Below, in pieces: positions 1 through 7,873 of a stretch of 64,000 bases of DNA; the stretch's first letter is position 1; each line of letters begins with the position of its first letter. This stretch comes from JBCFAY01 sp038562375 (GTDB lineage Bacteria > Bacillota > Clostridia > Christensenellales > CAG-138). Where the stretch lies: contig JBCFAY010000013.1 in NCBI GenBank assembly GCA_038562375.1, positions 1 through 64,000 of the forward strand, read 5' to 3'. Both the position numbers and the translations under genes were made by a program. The notes under the pieces were generated by a model. The model worked only from the letters and a program-made list of their open reading frames with translations. It was not told where the DNA came from and searched no databases.

Positions 1-19
1 TAGGTAGCTGCCGGATACC

Positions 20-60
20 AAAAGAAAAGAGATCATGTGTAACATGGTCTTTTTTCTTTT
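20..60 (+). terminator. intrinsic terminator of an upstream gene
   Basis: An A-rich arm (20-37) and a T-rich arm (43-60) form a long hairpin with a TGTAA loop and one mismatch, ending in a T-run. It reads as a plus-strand terminator for a gene lying before the window. Confidence 0.6.
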
Positions 61-85
61 GAAATACAACAGTTGTTTATTTTTT

Positions 86-232
86 AAGCTGGTATGGCTC
101 CGTGCACGCAGTGCACTGAGCTGGCGACCGCCCGCAGGCGGGAGGTTCGGGCGCGTCTCCCGCGTCCGAACTTCCCTTATAAGAAAGATACCGTGACGCG
201 TTAGAGCAAGTTGAGCTTAGCTCTACGATGGA
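86..232. other. hairpin-rich non-coding stretch
   Basis: No credible gene lies in the first 370 bases. This stretch contains three clear stems: GTGCAC (102-107/111-116), an 11-bp stem with one G-T pair (145-155/161-171) and TAGAGC/GCTCTA around 201-224. Function is unknown; it could be a processed leader or repeat remnant. Confidence 0.35.
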
Positions 233-262
233 TTGGATATTATTACCAATGGTCCGGCGTTA

Positions 263-291
263 TTGTACTGCCTTGCTGCAAACACTATAAT
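263..291 (+). promoter_or_regulatory. sigma-A type promoter
   Basis: TTGTAC (263-268), a 17-bp spacer and TATAAT (286-291). It is placed to transcribe the peptidase gene starting at 373. Confidence 0.55.
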
Positions 292-372
292 GGCATTATC
301 GGATGAGCTATTTCCGGAATGATGAGGATGTTGATCGCATCATTCCCAAAAGAGCGGCGGTGGAATATCCAA

Positions 373-906
373 ATGAGAAGCGTTTATCTTCTTCTGACAA
401 GAACAAATACAAGGATCGCGCGTATGATCCAGCGGGTCACATGCGCAACCTATGCACATATCTCCTTGTCGCTCGATCGGGAGCTTGAGTGGATGTACAG
501 CTTTGGCAGACTCAAGGTGAACCGGCCGTTTAAGGGCGGATTGGTGCGCGAGCGCCTGGATTCCGGCGTGTTCGCTCTAAGCCCCGATGCGCCTGCCGCG
601 CTGTACAAGCTGCGCGTTTCAAACGCTGCATATCAAAGTATCAATGAGCGTTTGGACGAAATGCTGCTCGAGCGTGAGCGTTACCAGTATGATTTCCTAG
701 GCGCATTCTTATGCTTTCTTGGGATCCCGCGCCACAGCAGGCGGCAGTATATCTGCTCGCGGTTTGTAGCCGAACTTCTCGAAAAAGCCGGGGCTGCGAA
801 GCTCCCCAAACCGCCTGAACTGATGCTTCCCGGCGATTTCTGTGGACTTACCGGGCTGGAGCTTGTCTACCGGGGGGCGTTGCGCGGGCTGACCGCCGGA
901 TCGTAG
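373..906 (+). CDS. permuted papain-like cysteine peptidase/amidase (YiiX/NlpC-like)
   Basis: The protein (about 177 aa) resembles the small, circularly permuted NlpC/P60-type proteins of Firmicutes. A start segment VYLLLTRTNT is followed by a histidine motif (AHISLSLD), the conserved LEWMYSFGR stretch, and a late cysteine motif (QYICSRFVAELLEKAG) that would supply the nucleophile. The ATG at 373 is preferred because upstream residues do not look family-like; the Shine-Dalgarno site is weak. There is no signal peptide, so the site of action is unclear. Family members are thought to be amidases or thioesterases; the substrate here is unknown. It is followed by a VanZ-like gene 68 bp downstream, possibly cotranscribed. 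Confidence 0.7.
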   Translation: MRSVYLLLTRTNTRIARMIQRVTCATYAHISLSLDRELEWMYSFGRLKVNRPFKGGLVRERLDSGVFALSPDAPAALYKLRVSNAAYQSINERLDEMLLERERYQYDFLGAFLCFLGIPRHSRRQYICSRFVAELLEKAGAAKLPKPPELMLPGDFCGLTGLELVYRGALRGLTAGS

Positions 907-973
907 CGCAAGGCAGACGCCCGGTGTGCCTGCTAAGCATAGAAAACGGCGATAAAACGGAAAGGACCTTTTG

Positions 974-2356
974 ATGTTAGCGTATCTGCGATCCGCGGCG
1001 TCTATGCTTCCCTTGGCGGCAATCGCGGGCGCGGTCGTGTATTTTCCTCTGTTTTTGTACCGGCGCAAGCGTTCACCGGGATTTTCACCGCTAAGACACC
1101 TGCTGGGCTATCTGTTTTGCGCATACGCCGGCATGGTGCTGCTGGTGGTGTTTTTATGGCATCCGGGTCTGTCGCAGCGCCTGTTGAACCTTTATCCGTT
1201 TATGGATATCATCGGCGCGTACGCAGGCGGCGGCAGCATGTTAAGCTCTCAATTTATGCTTAATATCGCGATGTTTCTGCCGCTCGGGTTGTTCCTGCCG
1301 TTTGCGTTTCCGCGGCGCGGCAACCGCGCGTATAAGGTTGCGCTGATCGCGCTGTGCGCAACCCTTGCGATCGAGATCACGCAGTATTTCCTCGGCCGAG
1401 CTGCGGATATCGACGATGTGATCGCCAACACGCTCGGAGGCGTCGCCGGTTTTGCCGTATATGTCCTGCTGCAACGGGCATTTTCGGGCAAGCCTTGGAG
1501 CGGCAAGGTCTTCGGGGGAGAGCATATCGCGACCCGCCGGCGGGTCATGGCAAGCGCGACCCTGCTCCTTTTGCTGATACTGCTGCCCGTGACGCTCGAC
1601 GCCGCCGACCAGAACAGCGATTATGGGCTGGTGCGCTACTGCGCGATCCGTCTGCCGCGCAACTTGGCCCTCGGCGTGACGCTGCCCGACACGGCGGCGA
1701 CGCGAACGGTCTATCAGGTCCGCACCGCGGATATGCACGAGGAGGCGTCGCGTATCGTCTCCGCGTTTCATTTGGAAGGCGAATACAACGAGAGCCGCAT
1801 GGGGGAACTCCTTTACGTCAACCACCGGGATTGGTTTCTGGTATTCAAGGAACAGGGGACATGGAACCTGCAGATTCCCGATGGATTGAACTTTGAACAG
1901 TTTTTAGAGACTCAAGGCGCACAGAGCCCCGAAGGCGCGGCGCAGAGCATCGCGGGGATGTTTCTCAGGGAAGGCGAAACCATATCGTCCGTTACGCGCC
2001 TTGACGGCGACGCTGAGACGGTTTTTAAATTGACGGTGCAGGGCGGATCGGATTATACGGACGGTGCGATCGACATTGGACTATCCGGGGATGCGGTACG
2101 ATGGATCTCTTTCAATGTGATACGGGCACAGCAGCGCGGGCAGGTAGAGGTGATATCGGCCGAAGATGCGGTCCGCGCGGCGACGCTCTATGGGGAATAC
2201 GACGCGGAGTTCAGCGACGCGACGCTCACCGGCTTTTCCGAGGATTACGTTGTGCATGAAGGGTTGGTGCTTCCCGCCTACCGCCTCAGCGGTACGGCGA
2301 CAAGGGGAGGCGAAACGATCCAGTGGGAATCGCTGGTGGATTCTGTGCGCCGCTGA
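974..2356 (+). CDS. VanZ-like membrane protein with large C-terminal extracytoplasmic domain
   Basis: The N-terminal 170 residues form a VanZ-like domain with about five membrane segments. It contains the typical LNIAMFLPLGLFLPF and IEITQYFLGRAADIDDVIANTLGG signatures. A further transmembrane helix (about residue 190-210) leads to about 250 residues probably outside the cell, unlike short VanZ proteins. The extracellular part has two mixed alpha/beta stretches and no recognised catalytic motif. The ATG at 974 is chosen because AAAGGA lies 8 bp upstream. VanZ proteins are linked to teicoplanin or lipoglycopeptide tolerance, but most chromosomal homologues have no known role. Confidence 0.75.
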   Translation: MLAYLRSAASMLPLAAIAGAVVYFPLFLYRRKRSPGFSPLRHLLGYLFCAYAGMVLLVVFLWHPGLSQRLLNLYPFMDIIGAYAGGGSMLSSQFMLNIAMFLPLGLFLPFAFPRRGNRAYKVALIALCATLAIEITQYFLGRAADIDDVIANTLGGVAGFAVYVLLQRAFSGKPWSGKVFGGEHIATRRRVMASATLLLLLILLPVTLDAADQNSDYGLVRYCAIRLPRNLALGVTLPDTAATRTVYQVRTADMHEEASRIVSAFHLEGEYNESRMGELLYVNHRDWFLVFKEQGTWNLQIPDGLNFEQFLETQGAQSPEGAAQSIAGMFLREGETISSVTRLDGDAETVFKLTVQGGSDYTDGAIDIGLSGDAVRWISFNVIRAQQRGQVEVISAEDAVRAATLYGEYDAEFSDATLTGFSEDYVVHEGLVLPAYRLSGTATRGGETIQWESLVDSVRR

Positions 2357-2480
2357 AGGCTCGATGCTCAAAACAAGGGTGAGCGATACCCTTGGATAAA
2401 CTCAAATTCGATAAATAGAGTCTTGCCTAAAACACATTATACTGCGGGCGGCTGCGTTTGATATATATGGCGGGAAACAT

Positions 2481-3059
2481 TCACCCGCGCCCGTAGGTTT
2501 TAAACTCATACCCGAGATCCTTGATCCTAGGGATCGCGCGGTCGACCGCGCCCGGCGTCCACTCCACAAAATCATGGAATACGGCGGTTACGGTATCGGC
2601 GGTCATCTGGGAAACAAGCCTCTCGGCGAGGCTTTCCTCGTCCGGACCCAGCCAGTCTTTCACGCTGATGCTCCAGAGTACCACGGGGCGGTTTTGTTTG
2701 CGCAGATATTCTTCAAACTCCGGGAAAATATGCCCGTTGGGCGGACGCACCGGCGTCGGTTGAAACCCAAGGAGCGATTCGATGGCCGCGTCCGTCCGTT
2801 CGATCTCATCGATGCATTCCTCAAAGGACAGCTCGAGCAGATCCCGGTGGGTATAGGAGTGATTCCCGATCGCGTGGCCCTGTGAAAACACCTCGCGAGC
2901 GCATTCCGGCTCGTTTGTGACGCGCAGGCCCTCCATAAAAAAGGTTGCTTTAACGTTATGCTTTTTTAACACGTCGAGTATCCGGTAGGTGTTGGGCGGG
3001 TGCGGCGCGCCGTCAAACGTCAGATAAAAGCTCTTTCCTGTACTAAACCCACTGGACAT
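2481..3059 (-). CDS. NodB-type polysaccharide deacetylase, altered metal motif
   Basis: This 192-aa protein is essentially one NodB deacetylase domain. The usual TFDDGP motif reads TFDGAP, so the catalytic aspartate is kept but the metal-binding aspartate is replaced by glycine. The zinc histidines are intact in GNHSYTHRDL, and the VRPPNG motif matches the family's RxxPxG. The protein lacks an obvious signal peptide or anchor, so it may be cytoplasmic or exported by another route. GGGGAGG lies upstream of the ATG. Targets in this family include peptidoglycan and other N-acetylated sugars; loss of the metal residue could mean altered or lost activity. Confidence 0.75.
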   Translation of the reverse strand: MSSGFSTGKSFYLTFDGAPHPPNTYRILDVLKKHNVKATFFMEGLRVTNEPECAREVFSQGHAIGNHSYTHRDLLELSFEECIDEIERTDAAIESLLGFQPTPVRPPNGHIFPEFEEYLRKQNRPVVLWSISVKDWLGPDEESLAERLVSQMTADTVTAVFHDFVEWTPGAVDRAIPRIKDLGYEFKTYGRG

Positions 3060-3373
3060 TTATGAGACCTCCCCAAGTTCGTGCATTGAAAAGCGCGCCC
3101 CGCGCGCTCTCTAAGGTACAGTATAGCGCAATAAAGTCCCGTGCGCAAAGAGCGTCGCGAGCCGCACGAATCGAAAACGAAAATCCTTTCATCGAGCGAT
3201 GCTTGCGCGGATCGGTCACCCTAGTGCCTTGATGTCGAAGGGACGTCAAGCGCCTTGTTCACCGCCTTGAGGGGCTTTATCAGCGCGTCTAGTATCCAAG
3301 GAAAGGAATTCAACTCCCTTTTTTAAGCATCGCATTCAATAAGCATCCGTTCCACTGAAGATTCCCCGGGCAC
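3060..3373. other. intergenic, nothing recognised
   Basis: About 310 bases between two minus-strand genes. No promoter, terminator or family-like small gene stands out. Confidence 0.4.
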
Positions 3374-4513
3374 TCATTCGAATGACACGGGCGTATACGA
3401 GCCCTCTTTTTTAAGATAACAATCAAAGAATTCCAGATATATCCGATTAAGTTTTTGGACGTAATCCCCGGCATCAAGGAATATATTCTGACCAAACATC
3501 AGGCAAAGCGGCGGCATGGAATACGCAAGATCCGTAAGCGTCATATGTCCCGCGTTTTTGACGTACAGATCGTATGTCGTGTCCGAGCGATCGTTGCGTA
3601 TCGCCTTATTTTGTGCGTATTGCGGCGAATCATCGATAATGCCCCAGGAGGAGTCGGTATAGACGCTCAGCAGCGGCACGGGGTAAGCCGGGTCTCGAAA
3701 CACGAGATTACCATTCTCGACGCCGCTTACATCGTACATGAACGGCGCTTCGAGCGCTATAACCGCGCCGACGTCGCCGCGCGTCCTCCCGATCCCCAGC
3801 GCGGCGGAGCCTCCGATGGAGTGGCCCATCACGCCGATTCTCGACGTATCCATAAGAAGATACGCGCCGCCCGCGCCCGTATCATCGGCGGCGGAACGGG
3901 CGATGATCGTATCGAGCACAAAATCGATATCGCCCATGCGGACGCTCATCCATTCGGTGAAATACGCATAGAGCTGTTCCCGGCTTTTCTCGTCGGAATC
4001 GCTCGCGCTCATCACCTGTTTTCGATAATCATTATCAAGCGGAACGGTTTTACCGTCCGGGCCGGTCGTGCCGACGCATTGATACGTATGGTCGATCGCG
4101 CACACGACATAACCGTGGCTCGCAAGCTCCCGATAAAGCGACTCGTTGCTTTGTTTTACGCCGAAAGAGCCGTGTGAGAATACGATGATCGGACAGGTAT
4201 TCTTATCTCCCGAGTAGTTTTTGGGGTACCAGAACGCCACATTGAGCCAGCGGGCTGAGCCGTCCTCCTCATAGGTTTCGACGCGGCGTTCATCGGTGTA
4301 GGTGCTCACTGCGCCGGCCACTTCATAGGGGCCCGTGATTTCCGGGAATTCCCATGAAGGGAAGGCCCATAAACAAAATGTTGCCGCGATCAAAACGAAA
4401 GAGCCGACGATGCTCAGGGCCTTGACGGACCCCTTCATCCTTTTCCTAAATAGGCTAAGGGCCAAAAAAACAAAGAACAGAGCGATGACCGCGATGAATA
4501 TCAGATTTCTCAC
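3374..4513 (-). CDS. membrane-anchored alpha/beta hydrolase (PAF-acetylhydrolase/dienelactone hydrolase-like)
   Basis: Two N-terminal hydrophobic helices (residues 1-20 and 33-52) precede an extracytoplasmic alpha/beta hydrolase domain. An oxyanion/entry motif PIIVFSHGSFG is seen near residue 108. The nucleophile elbow is GHSIGGSAA near residue 225, and a candidate catalytic histidine is in KNAGHMTLTD near residue 318. This pattern matches platelet-activating-factor acetylhydrolase-like esterases. Translation starts at GTG with GGAGG six bases upstream. It follows the HExxH peptidase gene by 30 bp and is probably last in the TetR-flavodoxin operon. The substrate is not predictable. Confidence 0.75.
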   Translation of the reverse strand: MRNLIFIAVIALFFVFLALSLFRKRMKGSVKALSIVGSFVLIAATFCLWAFPSWEFPEITGPYEVAGAVSTYTDERRVETYEEDGSARWLNVAFWYPKNYSGDKNTCPIIVFSHGSFGVKQSNESLYRELASHGYVVCAIDHTYQCVGTTGPDGKTVPLDNDYRKQVMSASDSDEKSREQLYAYFTEWMSVRMGDIDFVLDTIIARSAADDTGAGGAYLLMDTSRIGVMGHSIGGSAALGIGRTRGDVGAVIALEAPFMYDVSGVENGNLVFRDPAYPVPLLSVYTDSSWGIIDDSPQYAQNKAIRNDRSDTTYDLYVKNAGHMTLTDLAYSMPPLCLMFGQNIFLDAGDYVQKLNRIYLEFFDCYLKKEGSYTPVSFE

Positions 4514-4543
4514 AAGATGCCTCCATGCCGAATGATCCGTATA

Positions 4544-5332
4544 TTAGCCGCTGTAGTTTTCCTTTAAGAATTCGATCCATTCAACATATATTTCAGATTC
4601 ATCCTTATCGAACGTTTCAATATAATCAGACGACCGCGCCAATGCTACAACCCGATCCCAACCATAGGCTTTATCGAGGTACTCGATATACGTATGGGCA
4701 AAATCATATCCGCCCATGTTGGAAAACTTGACCGGGTTCGACGTATGCGTTTGCTCCAAACTGGGAACGGAATAGCTGGTGATATATAAATCCCTGCGCG
4801 AATCGCCGTTGGTTAAATACAAGGCGATCCCTTCGTTGATCCAAAGAGGCATATTCTTATTTACGATCGAATTATACGCATGCACCATTTCATGAATGGA
4901 GGCCGCTCTATTTTCGTCATAACTGTGCACCGGGCCGGGGTTGGCGGGCGAGGTCAAAAGAACGTCGGTGCCTCTGTTGTCGCCGACATACCAGTCAAGG
5001 TTTAAAAATGAAGCGATCAGCCCGTACTTCTTTGTCTGAAACGTGCTCTGCCGATCGTAAATATACATACGGATGTCCTGCGCATCGTCCAATCCGAGAG
5101 CTTTGGCGATACGGGCGCTTTCCGTGTTTGCAAGTTCAAAGACGTCCATTGCCGCCGTCTCTTCCGTCTCATAGTAAACGGTGATGTATTCGCCCTTTTG
5201 CTCTTTCATGCCATTGGTTTTTAAAGATAGGGTGGAGACAAAGCTTAAAAGGAACATAACAGCCAATGCGCCTATGGCGATCGCAATGATTTTGAGCGCT
5301 TTCCCGCGCGTGCTTCGCGTATCATTTTTCAA
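4544..5332 (-). CDS. membrane-anchored HExxH metallopeptidase (gluzincin, peptidase MA-like)
   Basis: The protein has one N-terminal membrane helix and an outside domain carrying HEMVH, with the third ligand glutamate in LWINEGIALY. That arrangement is typical of gluzincins of the peptidase-MA type. The start chosen is a TTG at 5332, giving 262 aa, because GGAAGG/GGAAAC motifs precede it and it overlaps the upstream gene by 11 bp. A longer reading frame to 5473 exists, but its extra residues lie antiparallel to nothing conserved and overlap the preceding gene in another frame. It is probably translationally coupled. Substrates are unknown. Confidence 0.65.
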   Translation of the reverse strand: MKNDTRSTRGKALKIIAIAIGALAVMFLLSFVSTLSLKTNGMKEQKGEYITVYYETEETAAMDVFELANTESARIAKALGLDDAQDIRMYIYDRQSTFQTKKYGLIASFLNLDWYVGDNRGTDVLLTSPANPGPVHSYDENRAASIHEMVHAYNSIVNKNMPLWINEGIALYLTNGDSRRDLYITSYSVPSLEQTHTSNPVKFSNMGGYDFAHTYIEYLDKAYGWDRVVALARSSDYIETFDKDESEIYVEWIEFLKENYSG

Positions 5333-5922
5333 GGTTTCCGGTTTCCTTCCCGTAAAGATTTTCCAGATAGGGGCTCGGTTGTTTCCAATCAATCCCGTGT
5401 TTTTTAGGTCCGATGGGCTGCCCGTTGAGCATGGCTCCGTCGCCCATGACGAATCCGCCTTTGTAACGCACATCGCATTTATTGGCGAAAGCTTTGAGCA
5501 TCAGAAGCCCGCTCTCGTGCGTGTGGACATAGGGCATGCCTCCTTGTATGGCTTTGTTTTCTGGCCGAAGCAAAAGCGTATTTTTCATCATTCCAGCCTC
5601 TTTGATCGCCTCGCTCGAAAGGGTCGCGCCGCTTACGGCATCCACGACATAGAAGTTTTTATCAATCCATCATGTGCACGATGGACTTCGCCGCGCCGCC
5701 CATGCCGTTGCCGTTCCCGATGGCCCTCTCTTTGATCGCATGATTCTCTACGGCAACCCCCACCTTGACGGACACAAGATTTGCGTCGGTGATTCCGTAA
5801 TAGACGCCGTCCGCGATACGTGCCATATCGACGTGCCCATAAGCCATGGACGCTAATTCTGTTCGCCGAATTCGCAGCAATATAAAAATTCCGATCCTCA
5901 GCAAAATAAAAATGCCGAGCAC
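5322..5922 (-). pseudogene. FMN-binding domain flavoprotein, frameshifted
   Basis: Two adjacent minus-strand reading frames (5922-5662 and 5645-5322) together encode one FMN-binding domain of the NqrC/RnfG type. An N-terminal membrane helix is followed by DGVYYGITDANLVSVKVGV and then, in the second frame, VDAVSGATLSS, the motif whose threonine takes covalent FMN. A single extra C (plus strand, 5667/5668) explains the break: without it the frames join as HMMIDKNFYVVDAVSGAT. The remaining 80 residues faintly resemble part of an NAD(P)H-flavin reductase. There is no ATG at the 5' end; GTG at 5922 is only a candidate. It lies between a flavodoxin gene and a peptidase gene. Confidence 0.7.
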
Positions 5923-5947
5923 GATCCCGGCTTTTTTGAGGGATTTT

Positions 5948-6379
5948 TTATAACGATTCGTGCGCCTTTTCTGCTAGGCCCTTTGCATAGCGTTTCGCCT
6001 GCTCGAGTTCCGCCTTATCCGGGTGTCCGAATCCGAAGAACAAGAAGCTGCCCTGACAGAGCATTTCGTCGATTACCGCGATCCCCTTACTCCCAAGCAG
6101 TTTGCGGACGCTGTCCTGATACTGCCTTTTGGACAAGCACGATGTCACCAGCGCGGCGCGCTTAACATCGACAGAGTCCAAATTCCCGGCAAACGCCAGC
6201 ATCTCCGGCATGCTTTCGCCGCCGTAAACTCCGCCCACGATGAAAAGCAGGTCGACGCCCTTAAGAACCGGACGATCCATAATGTTTTCCGCCCTAACGC
6301 CGAGTTCTTTACCGATGGCCTCGGCAAGCTTCCTGGAGTGCTTCGTCTTGGTTGCGTATACGATACGAATTTTACTCAT
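5948..6379 (-). CDS. flavodoxin-like protein
   Basis: At 143 aa this has the flavodoxin length and fold signature. It begins MSKIRIVYATKTKHSRKLAEAIG, a variant of the phosphate-binding loop (T/S-x-T-x-x-T) in which the first turn reads ATKTKHS. A VGGVYGGE loop near residue 50 would contact the isoalloxazine ring. It likely carries FMN and acts as a cytoplasmic electron carrier or flavin switch. The start overlaps the end of the TetR gene by 8 bp. Upstream is TetR and downstream a flavinylated-type membrane protein, suggesting an FMN-dependent redox operon controlled by the TetR protein. Confidence 0.75.
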   Translation of the reverse strand: MSKIRIVYATKTKHSRKLAEAIGKELGVRAENIMDRPVLKGVDLLFIVGGVYGGESMPEMLAFAGNLDSVDVKRAALVTSCLSKRQYQDSVRKLLGSKGIAVIDEMLCQGSFLFFGFGHPDKAELEQAKRYAKGLAEKAHESL

Positions 6380-6959
6380 AGTTAAGGACTCCCTTCAAAA
6401 TAATTGATAATTGAACTTCAAACAGGGCCTCCGCTTTTTCGATCGTAAGATCGGTTTGCCGGGAAATCGTCAGGTTAAACCCGAGAAACGAACTCCAGAT
6501 GGAAAACGCCGCTTTTTCAGGATCCATGTTCCTTACGAGGCCCGCCTGAATCGCTTTTTTCAGACCTTCGCTGATGTAAGAAAGCCATTGCGGACGGCTT
6601 TCGATGCGGCGGCTGTATTTATTTAGAACGATCAGATTGTATTTTTCCGGCTCTTCAAACGCAAGAAGCATGATGCGGTGGAACACCGCCGTCATGTTAT
6701 AAATGATATCCCGCCCATCGTCCAGAAGCCCGGTGATGATTGAGTGCAATTTATCTGTTTCAGCCGCTTCAATCGCGTCGATAATCTCCTGCTTATCCTT
6801 AAAATGGTGATAGACGACGCCGGTAGAATACCGCATCCGATTGATGATTTTACGGATGGAAAGCGCCTCGAAACCTTCCCGCAAGCCGATTTCCATCGCC
6901 GTATCCAAGATGGCCTGCCGAACTGTTTCGCTGCGCAGTTTTTGCTCTTCACGTGCCAA
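6372..6959 (-). CDS. TetR/AcrR family transcriptional regulator
   Basis: An N-terminal TetR helix-turn-helix is plain: RQAILDTAMEIGLREGFEALSIRKI, then STGVVYHHFKDKQEIIDAI. The C-terminal ligand domain is divergent, as usual for the family. TTG at 6959 is preferred because GGAGA lies 8 bp upstream; ATG at 6983 or GTG at 7001 are alternatives that lack good ribosome sites. The gene heads the flavodoxin operon, so it probably autoregulates and represses it. A 9-bp inverted repeat lies just upstream. The inducer is unknown. Confidence 0.85.
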   Translation of the reverse strand: MAREEQKLRSETVRQAILDTAMEIGLREGFEALSIRKIINRMRYSTGVVYHHFKDKQEIIDAIEAAETDKLHSIITGLLDDGRDIIYNMTAVFHRIMLLAFEEPEKYNLIVLNKYSRRIESRPQWLSYISEGLKKAIQAGLVRNMDPEKAAFSIWSSFLGFNLTISRQTDLTIEKAEALFEVQLSIILKGVLNYE

Positions 6960-6975
6960 TTTACTGTCTCCAGTC

Positions 6976-7026
6976 AATAACATTATAATTAAACATAACA
7001 CTATTATTTATTATATGAATGTTATT
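6976..7026. promoter_or_regulatory. candidate TetR operator
   Basis: AATAACATT (6976-6984) and AATGTTATT (7018-7026) form a perfect 9-bp inverted repeat, with a related AACATAAC in between. It covers the region from which the TetR-flavodoxin operon must be transcribed. Confidence 0.4.
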
Positions 7027-7150
7027 AGGTTTGTCAAGAGGATAAATTTAGAATTTTCATCATAATATGTGTGTATGCATACGTGTTTATTCTAGGCATC
7101 AGACTCTGTTTTGATAGAATCAGTTGTTTGCAGTAATAATGGATCATTGA

Positions 7151-7336
7151 TTACTTATCACAAAACAGATTTATCATAGAGGCAGTTTCATCGGTTTGGA
7201 TATATATTTCCTCGGTCAACTGCTGCGCTTGTATCAAACGCTTCAAAGCAGGAGCATAATCTTGTTTCTCTAGGCTATCTATGGCTTCTGTTATTGCATG
7301 AAATAGAATCTTATAGAGTTCTTCGTAATCGATCAT
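7151..7336 (-). CDS. small conserved hypothetical protein
   Basis: A 61-aa helical protein (MIDYEELYKILFHAITEAI...) resembling a short acidic protein common in Clostridia, with the pattern YKILFxxITxAIxxL. No function is known. Of two adjacent ATGs the second is preferred, with GGAGG seven bases upstream. It is divergent from a ribbon-helix-helix gene and shares a 100-bp control region with repeated CGTCA motifs, so the neighbour may regulate it. Confidence 0.6.
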   Translation of the reverse strand: MIDYEELYKILFHAITEAIDSLEKQDYAPALKRLIQAQQLTEEIYIQTDETASMINLFCDK

Positions 7337-7358
7337 CATGCTTCCTCCAAAAATAGTG

Positions 7359-7414
7359 CGTCATATATGCGTCAATTATAATTCCTATGATATTATGACG
7401 ATAGAATTACGTCA
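7359..7414. promoter_or_regulatory. divergent control region with CGTCA repeats
   Basis: CGTCA occurs at 7359, 7370 and 7410, with the inverse TGACG at 7396. Ribbon-helix-helix repressors commonly bind short repeats of this sort, so this is a candidate autoregulatory site for the gene at 7440. Inference only. Confidence 0.35.
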
Positions 7415-7439
7415 ATACTTCGTCTTGGAGGATTGACAC

Positions 7440-7625
7440 ATGAAAGACGCACTATCGCGATATACCCTGCGCGTAAGCCCAATGATACTCTTCAAATTCG
7501 GCTATATAGCGGAATTTGAAGGTCGGACTAAAAATAAAGAATTAGAGCAACTGATGAAGAAACGCATAGCTGATTTTGAAAAAGAGCATGGAACCATACA
7601 ATGGCCTCAAAAAGAAGGTCTATAA
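7440..7625 (+). CDS. Arc-type ribbon-helix-helix DNA-binding protein
   Basis: The 61-aa protein has the Arc/MetJ pattern: a beta strand RYTLRVSPMIL, then helix FKFGYIAEFEGRTKNKELEQLMKKRIADFEKEHG. Related small Arc-like proteins are frequent near mobile DNA and in toxin-antitoxin pairs. A GGAG ribosome site precedes the ATG. No toxin-like gene follows; the divergent 61-aa gene is the only close partner. Confidence 0.75.
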   Translation: MKDALSRYTLRVSPMILFKFGYIAEFEGRTKNKELEQLMKKRIADFEKEHGTIQWPQKEGL

Positions 7626-7640
7626 ATAATAAATAGCTAA

Positions 7641-7663
7641 AGCCGATTGTAATACAGTCGGCT
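7641..7663 (+). terminator. hairpin behind the Arc-like gene
   Basis: AGCCGA/TCGGCT arms with a TGTAATACA centre, 15 bases after the stop codon. The T-run is poor, so termination is likely but not certain. Confidence 0.4.
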
Positions 7664-7873
7664 CCTTTGGATGATGGCGGAAAAATGCATAAAACACTAT
7701 AGAATCTCATTTATCAAATCAGCGGGGAAATTTGCACAGCGCGCCATTGTTGCGGTACTTACAGGCAAAAAAACCGCATTGATAGAGTTAAGGAGGGGCT
7801 AATTCTTGCTGCCTTTACGTCCGATATTATATATGAATTGTATGTATCCGTGCGAAGTGAGAGGTAAAGATTT

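Noticed and set aside
303..488. 61-codon frame at the beginning of the peptidase locus
   Set aside because: It overlaps the family-like peptidase in another frame and its product resembles nothing.
5333..5473. Longer N-terminus for the HExxH peptidase
   Set aside because: The extra residues overlap the frameshifted flavoprotein's coding sequence and precede the membrane helix with no signal-like features; TTG 5332 fits better.
7072..7083. Palindrome GTATGCATAC upstream of the TetR gene
   Set aside because: It is short and alternating purine-pyrimidine; the 9-bp inverted repeat nearer the gene is a better operator candidate.
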